This document shows positions 43,708 to 52,396 of a DNA stretch of 64,000 bases, piece by piece. Under the pieces are notes generated by a model. That model saw nothing but the letters and a program-made list of their open reading frames with translations, was not told where the DNA came from and did no database searches. Positions within the stretch are counted from its first letter, which is position 1. Each line of letters starts with the position of its first letter. The stretch is from Bradyrhizobium sp. OK095 (GTDB taxonomy: Bacteria; Pseudomonadota; Alphaproteobacteria; Rhizobiales; Xanthobacteraceae): contig NZ_FOBX01000003.1 of NCBI RefSeq assembly GCF_900109945.1, forward strand, positions 248,001 to 312,000. Reading direction: 5' to 3'. Position numbers and translations under genes: made by a program.

Positions 43708-45783
43708 TCAGGGCACGCGCAACCCGTCCGGCATCGGCGGTTGCCGCCGGACCAGCAGCAGGGCGATCAGGACTGTGGGTACAAGGATGGCAAGGCCGAG
43801 CAGCGTCACCTGCATTTGCGACAGCGGCATGATGCCGCCGCCGGGCGTCGCCACCACGAAACCGCCGATCACCAGCAGCACGCGGATCGGCCATTCCAGC
43901 GCACCGGCGCCGCGGAGATCGCCCACAAAAGGCTGGTAGCCCTGGATGCCGCCACAAATGAATAGCGTACCGAACGCGGCAAGTCCCATCAGGCCGAGAG
44001 CGGCGAGATAGGGGCTATCGCCCTGCAGCACCAGCGCCGGATTGAGCACGAAGAAGAACGGGATGAAGTAGATGATGCTGCCGACCCACATCGATTCCCA
44101 ACCCGTCTTCATGGCCGGCGAGCCGGCAATGCCTGCGGCCGCGAAGGAGGCGATCGCGACCGGCGGCGTGATCGACGACAGCATGCCCCAATAGAAGATG
44201 AACATGTGCACCGCCATCTTGTTGAGCCCGAGCTTCTCCAGCGCGGGCGCGACCAGGATGGCGAGGAAGATGTAGCAGGCCGTGGTCGTCAGCCCGAGGC
44301 CGAGGATCAGGCTGGTCAGCGCGCACATGCCGAGCAGCAGGAACGGATTGTCCCCGGCAATGTGCAAGAGGTCGTTGGCGAGACTCGACACCACGCCGGT
44401 CATCGAGAACGCGCCGATCAGGAGGCCGCAGCCGGCGAGGATGCCGACCAGCTCGACGAAGGTGCGCCCGTTGACCTCGAGGAATTTTCCGATCGTCGCA
44501 ACCGTCCAGCGCGTGTCCTTGGAAAAGAGCTGGTTGAGCACGAGCAGCAGCGCGGTGGCATAGAACGGTGCATGACTCTCGCGCTTGAAATACAGCAGCA
44601 TCACGACCAGCAGCGCGATGACGAAGACGTAGTACCAACCGTCCTTGATCGTATCCATGATCCGCGGCAGCTCGGCGCGCGGAATGCCCTTGAGCCCGTG
44701 GCGCGCGGCATAGGAATCGACCTGCATGAACAGGCCGATGTAGTAGAGCGCCGCCGGAATGATCGCGGCGAGCGCGACATCGGCGTAGCTGACATTGAGG
44801 AACTGGGCGATCACGAAGGCGGTCGCGCCCATCACCGGCGGCGCCAGCACCGCGCCGGTCGAGGCGCAGGCCTCGATCGCGCCGGCATAGGAGGCGCGAA
44901 AGCCGCTCTTCTTCATCACAGGAATGGTCATGGTGCCGGCGGTCAGCACGTTGGAGATGATCGAGCCCGACATCATGCCGAGCAGGCCGCTGGCAAAGAT
45001 GCAGACTTTTGCCGCGCCCCCGCGAAAAGTGCCGCACATCGCAAAGGCGAGGTTGATGAAGAATTTGCCGGCCCCCGTCATCATCAGCGCGGTGCCGAAC
45101 ACGAGGAAGCCGATCACGGTGTCGGCAAACGCCTGGATGGGAATGCCGAGCAGGCTCTCGCCCGAGAGCACGTGATAGGAGGTCGCCTGCTCCAGCGTCG
45201 ATTGCGTGCCGCGGAACGGCCCGAGCCAGCCGGACTCCGCGAACAGCGGATAGACGGTGAAGGGGAAGACGCTGAGCAGCAGGCTCCAGCCGCCGGTGCG
45301 CCGCAGCGCCTCCATCAGCATCGCCCACATGATGAGGCCGGCGGCGATCACCTTGGTCGGCGCGCCGCCGAATTCCCAGCCGGCCTCCGCCGCCTTGCGC
45401 ACGTTCGACATCAACAACAGCGCCGCCGCGAAGGTCACGAGGGAGAACAGCAAATCATACCAGGGAATGCGGTCGAGCGGCGCGCGCTCCGTGCCCGGGA
45501 AGATCAGGAAGGTGAAGGGCAGCATCAACGCGATCAGAAGATAGAAATACTCCGTGTTGAGCTGGGTATAGCCGACGAAGAAGCGCAACGAGAATTGCTG
45601 ATTGATGCAGAGCAGGATCGTCGCCGCGGTCGCGGCCACCAGCGCCCAGCGCCAGACGCCCTGCAACGCACGGACGCGCGTGACCTCCGCCTCCTGCATG
45701 TTGCCGGCCGCGCCGTGCGGATCGTCGAACACGATCCGCTTGGGCTCGTCCTGCGGGTCGGTGGAGATTGAAGCAGACGACAT
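43708..45783 (-). CDS. TRAP transporter, fused 4TM/12TM permease (DctQM type, TAXI class)
   Basis: The protein has 691 residues, about 16 membrane helices. Small and large TRAP subunits are joined in one chain, as is normal for TAXI-TRAP systems. The large part contains GLLGMMSGSIISNVLTAGTM and LGLTTTACYIFLAILVAP, family-typical. It would use a sodium or proton gradient with the TAXI receptor coded 36 bases upstream. Next downstream (minus strand) is the glutaminase fusion. Confidence 0.93.
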   Translation of the reverse strand: MSSASISTDPQDEPKRIVFDDPHGAAGNMQEAEVTRVRALQGVWRWALVAATAATILLCINQQFSLRFFVGYTQLNTEYFYLLIALMLPFTFLIFPGTERAPLDRIPWYDLLFSLVTFAAALLLMSNVRKAAEAGWEFGGAPTKVIAAGLIMWAMLMEALRRTGGWSLLLSVFPFTVYPLFAESGWLGPFRGTQSTLEQATSYHVLSGESLLGIPIQAFADTVIGFLVFGTALMMTGAGKFFINLAFAMCGTFRGGAAKVCIFASGLLGMMSGSIISNVLTAGTMTIPVMKKSGFRASYAGAIEACASTGAVLAPPVMGATAFVIAQFLNVSYADVALAAIIPAALYYIGLFMQVDSYAARHGLKGIPRAELPRIMDTIKDGWYYVFVIALLVVMLLYFKRESHAPFYATALLLVLNQLFSKDTRWTVATIGKFLEVNGRTFVELVGILAGCGLLIGAFSMTGVVSSLANDLLHIAGDNPFLLLGMCALTSLILGLGLTTTACYIFLAILVAPALEKLGLNKMAVHMFIFYWGMLSSITPPVAIASFAAAGIAGSPAMKTGWESMWVGSIIYFIPFFFVLNPALVLQGDSPYLAALGLMGLAAFGTLFICGGIQGYQPFVGDLRGAGALEWPIRVLLVIGGFVVATPGGGIMPLSQMQVTLLGLAILVPTVLIALLLVRRQPPMPDGLRVP

Positions 45784-45819
45784 GATCGACCCCGCGCGTA
45801 GGCTGGTAACCGCCGTGGA

Positions 45820-46986
45820 CTAGTCCTCGAACCCGTTCGGCATGTCGGCTTTGGCGAGCGCTGTGGCGCGCGCCTTCATCCAGCCTTCGAGGAACGCCTT
45901 GTCATCCGCGGGTGGATTGGACTTACCGTAGTCGGCCCACGCTGCCCCGAGCACTTCCTGGCGTTTGATCAGCCTGTTGTTGTGCGTCTCCTGCGCGTCG
46001 CTCCATTGCCCGGCTTCTTTGAGCGCTTTCACCGCGCCGGGATGCACCGGCACCACCCAGTTCTTGGTCTGGCGGTCGGCGGCAAGCCCGCCCGCGCCCG
46101 GCGCGGAGTCCTTGTAGGAATCGTAGTTGGTGATCATCGCCTTGGTGATGGCATAGACCTGGTCGGGTGGTTGCGAGGCGTAGGCGACGAAGATCGGGTA
46201 GGGGTAGTTGCCGAGCTCGATCGGCTTGTCCGGCGAGACGCCAGCGCCGCAGGTCGCAAGCTGCGGGAAGAAGAACGAGCCGACCTTCAGCATCCGCGCC
46301 CAGCCTTCCTTGTCGTTAGCCGGCAGCGGCGGCCAGACCAGGCCGCGTGGCGAGGTCTCGGCTTCCTTGGCGGGGCCGGTGATGGTGGTGCCGAATGCCG
46401 CATCGGTATCGTTGTTGATCAGGCCTTTCCACATCGCGCCGTAGCTTGCGAACTCGACGATCTTGACGTCCTTCTGCGTCAACCCTGCGAAGGCGAGCAC
46501 CGCGAGCGAGTTCTGGTTCAGCGCAGGCGAGCCGACCACGAAGCCGACGCGCTTGCCTTTCAGGTCTTTCAGATCTTTCACACCGCTATCGGCGGCAACG
46601 CCAAGCGAACCGCAATTGCAATCGACGGACGAGAGCATGATCTGGAGCGGTTGCGGTCCCCATTCCCTGGAGCCGAACTCGAACACGCCTTCCTGCGCGA
46701 AATAGGAGCCCGATCCCATTGCCGATGCGGCGGCGCGCTTGGCGCGGAGCGGCGCAAGCCGCGCGACGTCGTTGCCTGCGGGGAGCACGCGCACGTCGGT
46801 GCTATATTTGTCCTTCATCATCTTGCCGACGCCGACCGCGATGTTGAAGCCGGCGGTGCCGGTGTCATAGGCAGTGAACGTCAATGTCGCCGGCAGCTTG
46901 ATGTCTTCGGCGATTGCATAGCGTGTAGACGCAAAAGAAATGCCCGCAACCAAGGCAGGCGCGAGCATGACTAGCCCACGAAACAT
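45820..46986 (-). CDS. TAXI-family TRAP solute receptor
   Basis: The protein has 388 residues with a Sec signal (GLVMLAPALVAGISFAS). The TAXI fold is shown by FTAYDTGTAGFNIAVGVGK, DLKGKRVGFVVGSPALNQNS and the long C-terminal helix region. Characterised TAXI receptors bind glutamate/glutamine or dicarboxylates. The glutaminase in the same operon favours glutamine or glutamate (inference). RBS GGAGGG precedes the ATG. Confidence 0.92.
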   Translation of the reverse strand: MFRGLVMLAPALVAGISFASTRYAIAEDIKLPATLTFTAYDTGTAGFNIAVGVGKMMKDKYSTDVRVLPAGNDVARLAPLRAKRAAASAMGSGSYFAQEGVFEFGSREWGPQPLQIMLSSVDCNCGSLGVAADSGVKDLKDLKGKRVGFVVGSPALNQNSLAVLAFAGLTQKDVKIVEFASYGAMWKGLINNDTDAAFGTTITGPAKEAETSPRGLVWPPLPANDKEGWARMLKVGSFFFPQLATCGAGVSPDKPIELGNYPYPIFVAYASQPPDQVYAITKAMITNYDSYKDSAPGAGGLAADRQTKNWVVPVHPGAVKALKEAGQWSDAQETHNNRLIKRQEVLGAAWADYGKSNPPADDKAFLEGWMKARATALAKADMPNGFED

Positions 46987-47152
46987 GTTTCCCTCCCATG
47001 ATCTCCACGTTTGCCGCGAAGATTTTCGTTCTTTGTTTGAAACAGATTTTGTTTAAGGCGGATCATGTCATCGCGACCGAGCGATGGCAACGCCGTACCG
47101 TGAACGCAGGAATGAGGCAGACAGATTGTCGCGGAAGCTACGGTTGATGCAA

Positions 47153-47374
47153 TCAGCTTGCGAGGATCGCGATCGCCTGTCCTTCGGCAACAATTTCGTC
47201 GAGCTTGACGAGCAGCGATGTGATCGTGCCGCTCGCGGGTGAGAGCACGGGTATCTCCATCTTCATGGCTTCGACCAATACAATGTCGTCACCATCTGCA
47301 ACGGTTCCTCCAACTTGCACGGGCGTTGCGCAGATGCGTCCCGCGACCTCCGTGACGATCTTTATTTCTGGCAT
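47153..47374 (-). CDS. Stand-alone biotinyl (biotin carboxyl carrier) domain, 73 aa
   Basis: The start at 47374 gives MPEIKIVTEVAGRI; the open frame to 47401 adds nine residues without an RBS. The biotinylation site is K38 in VEAMKMEI. The whole protein is one carrier domain, much shorter than AccB (about 150). It faces away from an IclR regulator and carboxyltransferase gene. A biotin carboxylase subunit is not in the window. It probably serves the divergent carboxyltransferase. Confidence 0.9.
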   Translation of the reverse strand: MPEIKIVTEVAGRICATPVQVGGTVADGDDIVLVEAMKMEIPVLSPASGTITSLLVKLDEIVAEGQAIAILAS

Positions 47375-47429
47375 GCCATCGCCTTTTTGTTGTCGTCGCA
47401 AAATGCCTGAGGTAGCGTCGTCTGCAAGT

Positions 47430-47453
47430 GGAATTTAATTCCGCACAGCGGAA
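47430..47453. promoter_or_regulatory. Overlapping palindromes, probable IclR operator
   Basis: GGAATTTAATTCC (47430-47442) and TTCCGCACAGCGGAA (47439-47453) are both perfect inverted repeats about three central bases and share TTCC. The second has the form seen for IclR-type operators. They lie 18-41 bases upstream of the iclR ATG and about 55-80 bases upstream of the divergent biotinyl gene, so autoregulation and joint control are likely. Confidence 0.7.
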
Positions 47454-47470
47454 CAAGCGGTAGGGAACAG

Positions 47471-48445
47471 ATGGGACGACGTTCGGAGCGGTTGAGTAGG
47501 CAAGGCGCGCTCGCTGGCGACGCCGGTGAGGGTGATGTCATCCAGGTGGTGTCGCGCGCGTTCGACGTGTTGCGATGCTTCGAGGGCCACGAAGCGCGGC
47601 TCGGCAATCTCGAGATTTCAAACCGCTGCGGCTTGCCGCGCTCGACCGTGTCGCGGCTCACGCACACGCTGACGCGGATGGGGCAGCTGGTTTACCTGCC
47701 GCGTGATCAGAAATATCGCATCGGCCCAAGCGCGGTGGCGATGAGCGCCTCGATGATGAAGGGCGCGCAGCTGCGCAGCTTGATCCGGCAGCGGCTCCAG
47801 GAAGTCGCCGAGCAGCTTCCGGGCACGGTCGGCTTCGTCGTGCCCGATCGCTTCCATCTGGTCTATCTCCAGTTCGCACGCTCGGCCGCTGCGCTCGGCT
47901 TGCACGAGGGCACCGGCAGCCGCATCTCGATGGCCTCGACCGCCGCAGGCGCGGCCTACACCGCGGCCCTGGCGCCCGAGATCGGCGATGCCTTCATCAC
48001 GGACATGGAGCGTGAAGCGCCCGAGGCTGCAAAAATCCTGCGGCCCCGTATCGAGGCCAACAGGCAGTCGCTGCGCGAGCACGGTTATGTCACGGCCTGC
48101 GGCATCTGGAGCCCGCACATCAACGGTCTCGCGGTGCCGATCTGGTCGCCGCAGTACCAGACCTTCGTCGTCATCACGATCGGTCTTCTGTCGTCGATGT
48201 ATGACGAGCAGCGTCTGCATGCCGAAGTCGCGCCGCTGATGGTCGCGCTTGGCCGCTCGCTCGGCAGCCTGCTCGAGGGTGCCGAAGGCGACGTCTTCAA
48301 CGCCCGCATCTCGCGCAAACCGGTCGCAATGGCCGTGCACAACAATAACAAGCCGATCAATTCGGAGGGAGTGGATGAACTGGAAGCCGGAACTCGACGA
48401 GCTCGCCCGGCGCGAAGCCTTCGCGCGGGAGATGGGCGGCGTTGA
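47471..48445 (+). CDS. IclR-family transcriptional regulator
   Basis: The protein has 324 residues. The winged HTH is at about 22-90 (VVSRAFDVLRCFEGHEARLG, LPRSTVSRLTHTLTRMG), followed by the IclR effector domain (GTVGFVVPDRFHLVYLQ, ISMASTAAGAAYTAAL). The last about 25 residues are Arg-rich and overlap the next gene, so the normal end of the domain may be near residue 295. RBS AGGGAAC. Regulator of the carboxylase genes by position. Confidence 0.9.
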   Translation: MGRRSERLSRQGALAGDAGEGDVIQVVSRAFDVLRCFEGHEARLGNLEISNRCGLPRSTVSRLTHTLTRMGQLVYLPRDQKYRIGPSAVAMSASMMKGAQLRSLIRQRLQEVAEQLPGTVGFVVPDRFHLVYLQFARSAAALGLHEGTGSRISMASTAAGAAYTAALAPEIGDAFITDMEREAPEAAKILRPRIEANRQSLREHGYVTACGIWSPHINGLAVPIWSPQYQTFVVITIGLLSSMYDEQRLHAEVAPLMVALGRSLGSLLEGAEGDVFNARISRKPVAMAVHNNNKPINSEGVDELEAGTRRARPARSLRAGDGRR

Positions 48446-49934
48446 CAAGGTCAAGCGTCAGCATGACCAGGGCCGGCTGACTGTTCGGGAGCGTATCGAG
48501 GGACTGACCGACAAGGGCAGCTTTCACGAGATCGGTGCCGTCTCCGGTGTCGGCGAATACGATCCCAGCGGCGAGTTGCAGAAATTGACGCCGGCGAACT
48601 GCGTGTTCGGCCGCGCGCGCGTCGACGGCCGCACCGTGGTGGTGGTCGGCGACGATTTTACGGTCCGCGGCGGCTCGGCGGATGCTTCCATCTCCGCAAA
48701 GCCGCTGATGGCGGAGGAGATGGCGCACGATTTCCGCCTGCCCATCGTCCGCATCATCGAGGGATCCGGCGGCGGCGGATCGGTCAAAACCATCGAGACC
48801 AAGGGCGCGGCGAATTTGCCGGGCGGCATCGGCGGCACCCGCTGGTATCGCTTCACGATTGAGAACCTCTCGCGCGTGCCGGTCGTCGCGCTCGGCCTCG
48901 GCTCGGTCGCTGGCCTCGGTGCCGCGCGTCTCGCTGCCAGCCATTATTCCATCATGACCCGGAAGTCCGCGATGTTCGTCGCCGGCCCGCCGGTGGTGAA
49001 GGCGCTGGGGCAGGATCTCTCGAAGGAGGAGCTCGGCGGCGCCGATATCCAGACCCGCGCCGGCGCGGTCGATCATGCCGTCGACACGGAAGAGGAGGCC
49101 TTCGCCTGCGCGCGGCGTTTCCTCTCTTATCTGCCGTCATCGGTCTACGAGCTGCCGCCGACCTTGCCCTGCGCCGACAATCCGGAGCGCTGCGAAGAGA
49201 CGCTGATGAACGCGGTGCCGCGCAACCGCAAGCAGGTCTACAAGGTGCGGCCTATCATCGATGCGGTCGTCGACAAGGGCTCGTTCTTCGAGGTCGCCAG
49301 GAACTTTGGCAAACCGATCATCGTTGGTCTCGCCCGGCTCGAGGGCAGGGCGGTGATGGTGCTCGCCAGCGACAGTTTTCACTATGGCGGCTCGTGGACG
49401 GCGGACGCCTGCCAGAAGGTGGTGCGCTGGGTCGACTTCGCGGAGACCTTCCATCTGCCGGTCGTCTATCTCATGGACTGTCCCGGCTTCATGATCGGCC
49501 TCGATGCCGAGAAGGCAGGAACCATCCGCCACGGCGTCCGCGCCATGGCGGCGGTCAACCAGACCAGCGTGCCCTGGTGCACGATCATTCTGCGCAACGC
49601 CTTCGGTGTCGCCGGCGTCGTGCATCAGCCGGCCGACCGCTTCTCGATCCGTTACGCCTGGCCGTCGGCCTATTGGGGCTCGCTGCCGCTCGAAGGCGGC
49701 ATCGAGGCCGCTTACCGCGCCGACATCGACGCGGCCGAGGACAAGGCGGCGAAGCTGGAGGAAATCCAGGAACGCCTCAACAAGCTGCGCTCGCCGTTCC
49801 GCTCGGCCGAAAAATTCTGGGTCGAGGAGATCATCGATCCCAGGAAAACAAGGTCGCTGCTGTGCGAGTTCGCAAGGCTGGCCGAGCCACTGCGAAAGGC
49901 GGGACCGCCGGAGAACATGACGATCCGGCCGTAG
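48375..49934 (+). CDS. Acyl-CoA carboxylase carboxyltransferase subunit (PccB/AccD-type)
   Basis: 519 residues from the ATG at 48375, which has GGAGGGA four bases upstream; the gene overlaps the iclR 3' end by 71 bases. It shows an N-terminal and C-terminal carboxyltransferase half with the oxyanion-forming GSGGGGSVKT and the second Gly pair near DCPGFMIGLDAEKAGTIRHG and GGIEAAY. It transfers carboxyl from carboxybiotin to a CoA ester. The usual partner with a biotin carboxylase plus carrier is here represented only by the small carrier across the divergent promoter. Confidence 0.92.
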   Translation: MNWKPELDELARREAFAREMGGVDKVKRQHDQGRLTVRERIEGLTDKGSFHEIGAVSGVGEYDPSGELQKLTPANCVFGRARVDGRTVVVVGDDFTVRGGSADASISAKPLMAEEMAHDFRLPIVRIIEGSGGGGSVKTIETKGAANLPGGIGGTRWYRFTIENLSRVPVVALGLGSVAGLGAARLAASHYSIMTRKSAMFVAGPPVVKALGQDLSKEELGGADIQTRAGAVDHAVDTEEEAFACARRFLSYLPSSVYELPPTLPCADNPERCEETLMNAVPRNRKQVYKVRPIIDAVVDKGSFFEVARNFGKPIIVGLARLEGRAVMVLASDSFHYGGSWTADACQKVVRWVDFAETFHLPVVYLMDCPGFMIGLDAEKAGTIRHGVRAMAAVNQTSVPWCTIILRNAFGVAGVVHQPADRFSIRYAWPSAYWGSLPLEGGIEAAYRADIDAAEDKAAKLEEIQERLNKLRSPFRSAEKFWVEEIIDPRKTRSLLCEFARLAEPLRKAGPPENMTIRP

Positions 49935-49996
49935 CGCTCCGTCGTCTGCCATGGCCGCCGGTGTGCGACGGTTTGGGCACAGTCGCGGCCGAGGCG

Positions 49997-52024
49997 TCAC
50001 GGACCCGTGGGGGCGGCGCCGGAAGGCGACGTGTTCGGCTGCGTGGATGTAGCCTCGGGAGCCATAGCGGCTTTGGGTTCAACTGACGCGTGCGAGGTTG
50101 ACGGCGCGTTTGGATCCTTTGGTCCAGGTGGCGGCTGAGGTGCCGGTGGCGGCAGAGCTGCCGATTGCCCCGGGGGGGCAGTTTCAGCAGCGCGCGATGA
50201 TCCGAATATGTATCCGATGATGGATCCAAGAAGGGCTGTCACCGCCTCGGCGTTCAAGCCCGTGGCGACTGCTATGATCAGGATCGTAGGAAGTATGAAG
50301 GTCAGCCCGAGTATCTGAAGAGTGTACTGGCCCAACCTTTCACCCCAGAGGTTCGAAGGTTTCTCCTGATCAGCTTGCAATATTTGGTTCAGAACGAGGA
50401 GGCCGCCGCCAAGGATGAAGAGGGCCAGCAGGCACACCGCACCAAGATCTAAACTAGAGATCTCGTGCCGGGCTTTTAATCCGTCATTGATGGCTTGCAA
50501 AACTTTTGACTCGTCAATCATGCATGGATCCTTTCCAGATGTTTGGGACGTGACTTCTGGCTCGGGCGTTTCGGTCGACGTCGGCGTCGCGCACGGTGTG
50601 GGTGTTGGGCGTGCCGTCGGCGTCGTGGTCGATGTGAGTGTCGCGGACCGGGTGGGCTTCGATGTCTCGACCGTCTCTGGTCGCTTGGTGGTGCCGGAAG
50701 GTTTGGGTGTCTCGGTCGTCTCTTGCGGCTTGGTGGTGCCGGAGGGCTTCGGTGTCTCGGTCGTCTCTTGCGGCTTGGTGGTGCCGGAGGGCTTCGGTGT
50801 CTCGGTCGTCTCCTGCGGCTTGGTGGTGCCGGAAGGCTTCGGTGTCTCGGTCGTCTCCTGCGGCTTGGTGGTGCCGGAGGGCTTCGGTGTCTCGGTCGTC
50901 TCCTGCTGCTTGGTGGTGCCGGAGGGCTTCGGTGTCTCGGTCGTCTCCTGCGGCTTGGTGGTGCCGGAAGGCTTCGGTGTCTCGGTCGTCTCCTGCGGCT
51001 TGGTGGTGCCGGAGGGCTTCGGTGTCTCGGTCGTCTCCTGCTGCTTGGTGGTGCCGGAGGGCTTCGGTGTCTCGGTCGTCTCCTGCGGCTTGGTGGTGCC
51101 GGAGGGCTTCGGTGTCTCGGTCGTCTCCTGCGGCTTGGTGGTGCCGGAGGGCTTCGGTGTTTCGGTCGTCTCCTGCGGCTTGGTGGTGCCGGAGGGCTTC
51201 GGTGTTTCGGTCGTCTCCTGCGGCTTGGTGGTGGCGGAAGGCTTCGGTGTTTCGGTCGTCTCCTGCGGCTTGGTGGTGCCGGAGGGCTTCGGTGTTTCGG
51301 TCGTCTCCTGCGGCTTGGTGGTGCCGGAGGGCTTCGGTGTCTCGGTCGTCTCCTGCGGCTTGGTGGTGCCGGAGGGCTTCGGTGTCTCGGTCGTCTCCTG
51401 CGGCTTGGTGGTGCCGGAGGGCTCCGGTGTGTCGGTCGTCTCCTGCGGCTTGGTGGTGCCGGAGGGCTTCGGTGTTTCGGTCGTCTCTTGCGGCTTGGTC
51501 GGGCTGAGCGGCTTGGGTGTCTCGACCGTCCCAGGCGGCGTGGCCGTTCCTGACGGCTTCGTCGTCCCGCGCGAGCTGTCCGGCGTGGGAGTCTGGCCCG
51601 GTTCACCCTGGGGCTGCGGCGAGATCACAATGATCACTGTCAGGGGATGCAGATCGGATCCGCGCGGCTTGGCGGACGGTTCGTTACGGGTGGCGTTGCC
51701 ACGCGTCCGCTTGAGTTTTTGGCACAGTCCGTGGCGATGGGAGGTGGCCCTCCGGTGGGTGGCGCGGCCCCGGCGTCGCCAAGTATCGGCCTCCGAAGCC
51801 GACGCGATGCCGGCTTCGGAGAGCTTCATCTCGCAAGGTTGGCGTGTCAGAAGGTCGTTTCGCGTTTCCGCGAACGCTCCCTGAACTTTCAAGGCGGCCT
51901 CACCGCCGTGCGTATCGAGATGGCAAGCAAGCGCACCGCTACAGGCTGTTATCGCGATCGACACATACCCAATGAGACAAAACAAGCATTTGGCGAAATG
52001 ATGCGACATTGCCGCTAACGACAA
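49997..52024 (-). CDS. Repeat-rich (Pro/Thr) membrane protein of unknown function
   Basis: The open frame of 675 residues begins with a TTG and has no clear RBS. The true start may be downstream, since the N-terminal 140 residues include an Arg-rich stretch unlike the rest. The middle has about 18 copies of a 15-residue unit ETTETPKPSGTTKPQ (residues about 175-450), forming a stiff, charge-alternating stalk. The C-terminal third has two or three membrane helices (LGAVCLLALFILGGGLLVLN, ILGLTFILPTILIIAVATGL, ALLGSIIGYIFG) and a Pro/Ala-rich cytoplasmic or periplasmic tail. A tethered surface stalk is one reading. I do not recognise a family. Confidence 0.7.
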   Translation of the reverse strand: MSLAAMSHHFAKCLFCLIGYVSIAITACSGALACHLDTHGGEAALKVQGAFAETRNDLLTRQPCEMKLSEAGIASASEADTWRRRGRATHRRATSHRHGLCQKLKRTRGNATRNEPSAKPRGSDLHPLTVIIVISPQPQGEPGQTPTPDSSRGTTKPSGTATPPGTVETPKPLSPTKPQETTETPKPSGTTKPQETTDTPEPSGTTKPQETTETPKPSGTTKPQETTETPKPSGTTKPQETTETPKPSGTTKPQETTETPKPSATTKPQETTETPKPSGTTKPQETTETPKPSGTTKPQETTETPKPSGTTKPQETTETPKPSGTTKQQETTETPKPSGTTKPQETTETPKPSGTTKPQETTETPKPSGTTKQQETTETPKPSGTTKPQETTETPKPSGTTKPQETTETPKPSGTTKPQETTETPKPSGTTKPQETTETPKPSGTTKRPETVETSKPTRSATLTSTTTPTARPTPTPCATPTSTETPEPEVTSQTSGKDPCMIDESKVLQAINDGLKARHEISSLDLGAVCLLALFILGGGLLVLNQILQADQEKPSNLWGERLGQYTLQILGLTFILPTILIIAVATGLNAEAVTALLGSIIGYIFGSSRAAETAPPGQSAALPPPAPQPPPGPKDPNAPSTSHASVEPKAAMAPEATSTQPNTSPSGAAPTGP
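50680..51500. repeat. 45-bp tandem repeat array (about 18 copies)
   Basis: The repeat unit on the + strand includes TCGGTCGTCTCCTGCGGCTT followed by GGTGGTGCCGGAG and GGCTTCGGTGTC. Copies differ at one to three sites. The unit is a multiple of three and free of stops in all frames, which explains long open frames on both strands over it. Near-identity of copies points to recent expansion and likely length variation among strains. Confidence 0.93.
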
Positions 52025-52396
52025 GGAGCTAAAGGCAAACTTGGCGACTGCGAATGCTCAATTCGACCATCAACCAGGCCGAGAATCAAGTCCGACGTAA
52101 AACGTTGGGTAAATGTCGCGTGATCACACCGGAAAGCGAACGACATCGGGATGGCGCTTGGCCAAGCAACGGTCGTCGGGTTCCGGCCGGTGGCGCTCCC
52201 TATGGGAATCCAGCCGCTCCGCCGGTGGATCGTCACTAACGAGCACCGTCCATCACACCCGCAGAGCCGCGATGTCTAACAGCAATATCGGCAACGCGGG
52301 GACAATTTCCTGCAACATTTCTCAACATCTTCGCCAACATGTTGCGGTTGTCTCGGCCTAGGAGGTGACAGGACTTTGTGGATCGGGATTGGCAGA
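52025..52396. other. Gene-free stretch before the secreted protein
   Basis: No supported gene. A CAACAT word occurs three times (52314, 52323, 52335), the last in the palindrome CAACATGTTG (52335-52344), near the likely promoter of the gene at 52397. GGAGG at 52361-52365 may belong to a TTG start at 52376. Confidence 0.4.

Noticed and set aside
50680..51500. CRISPR array
   Set aside because: Repeats are directly adjacent without unique spacers, and lie inside a coding frame.
50415..51884. 489-codon plus-strand open frame with VSVVSCGLVVPEGFG repeats
   Set aside because: Same 45-bp array read on the other strand. The minus frame continues into real membrane helices, the plus frame into sequence without coding character.
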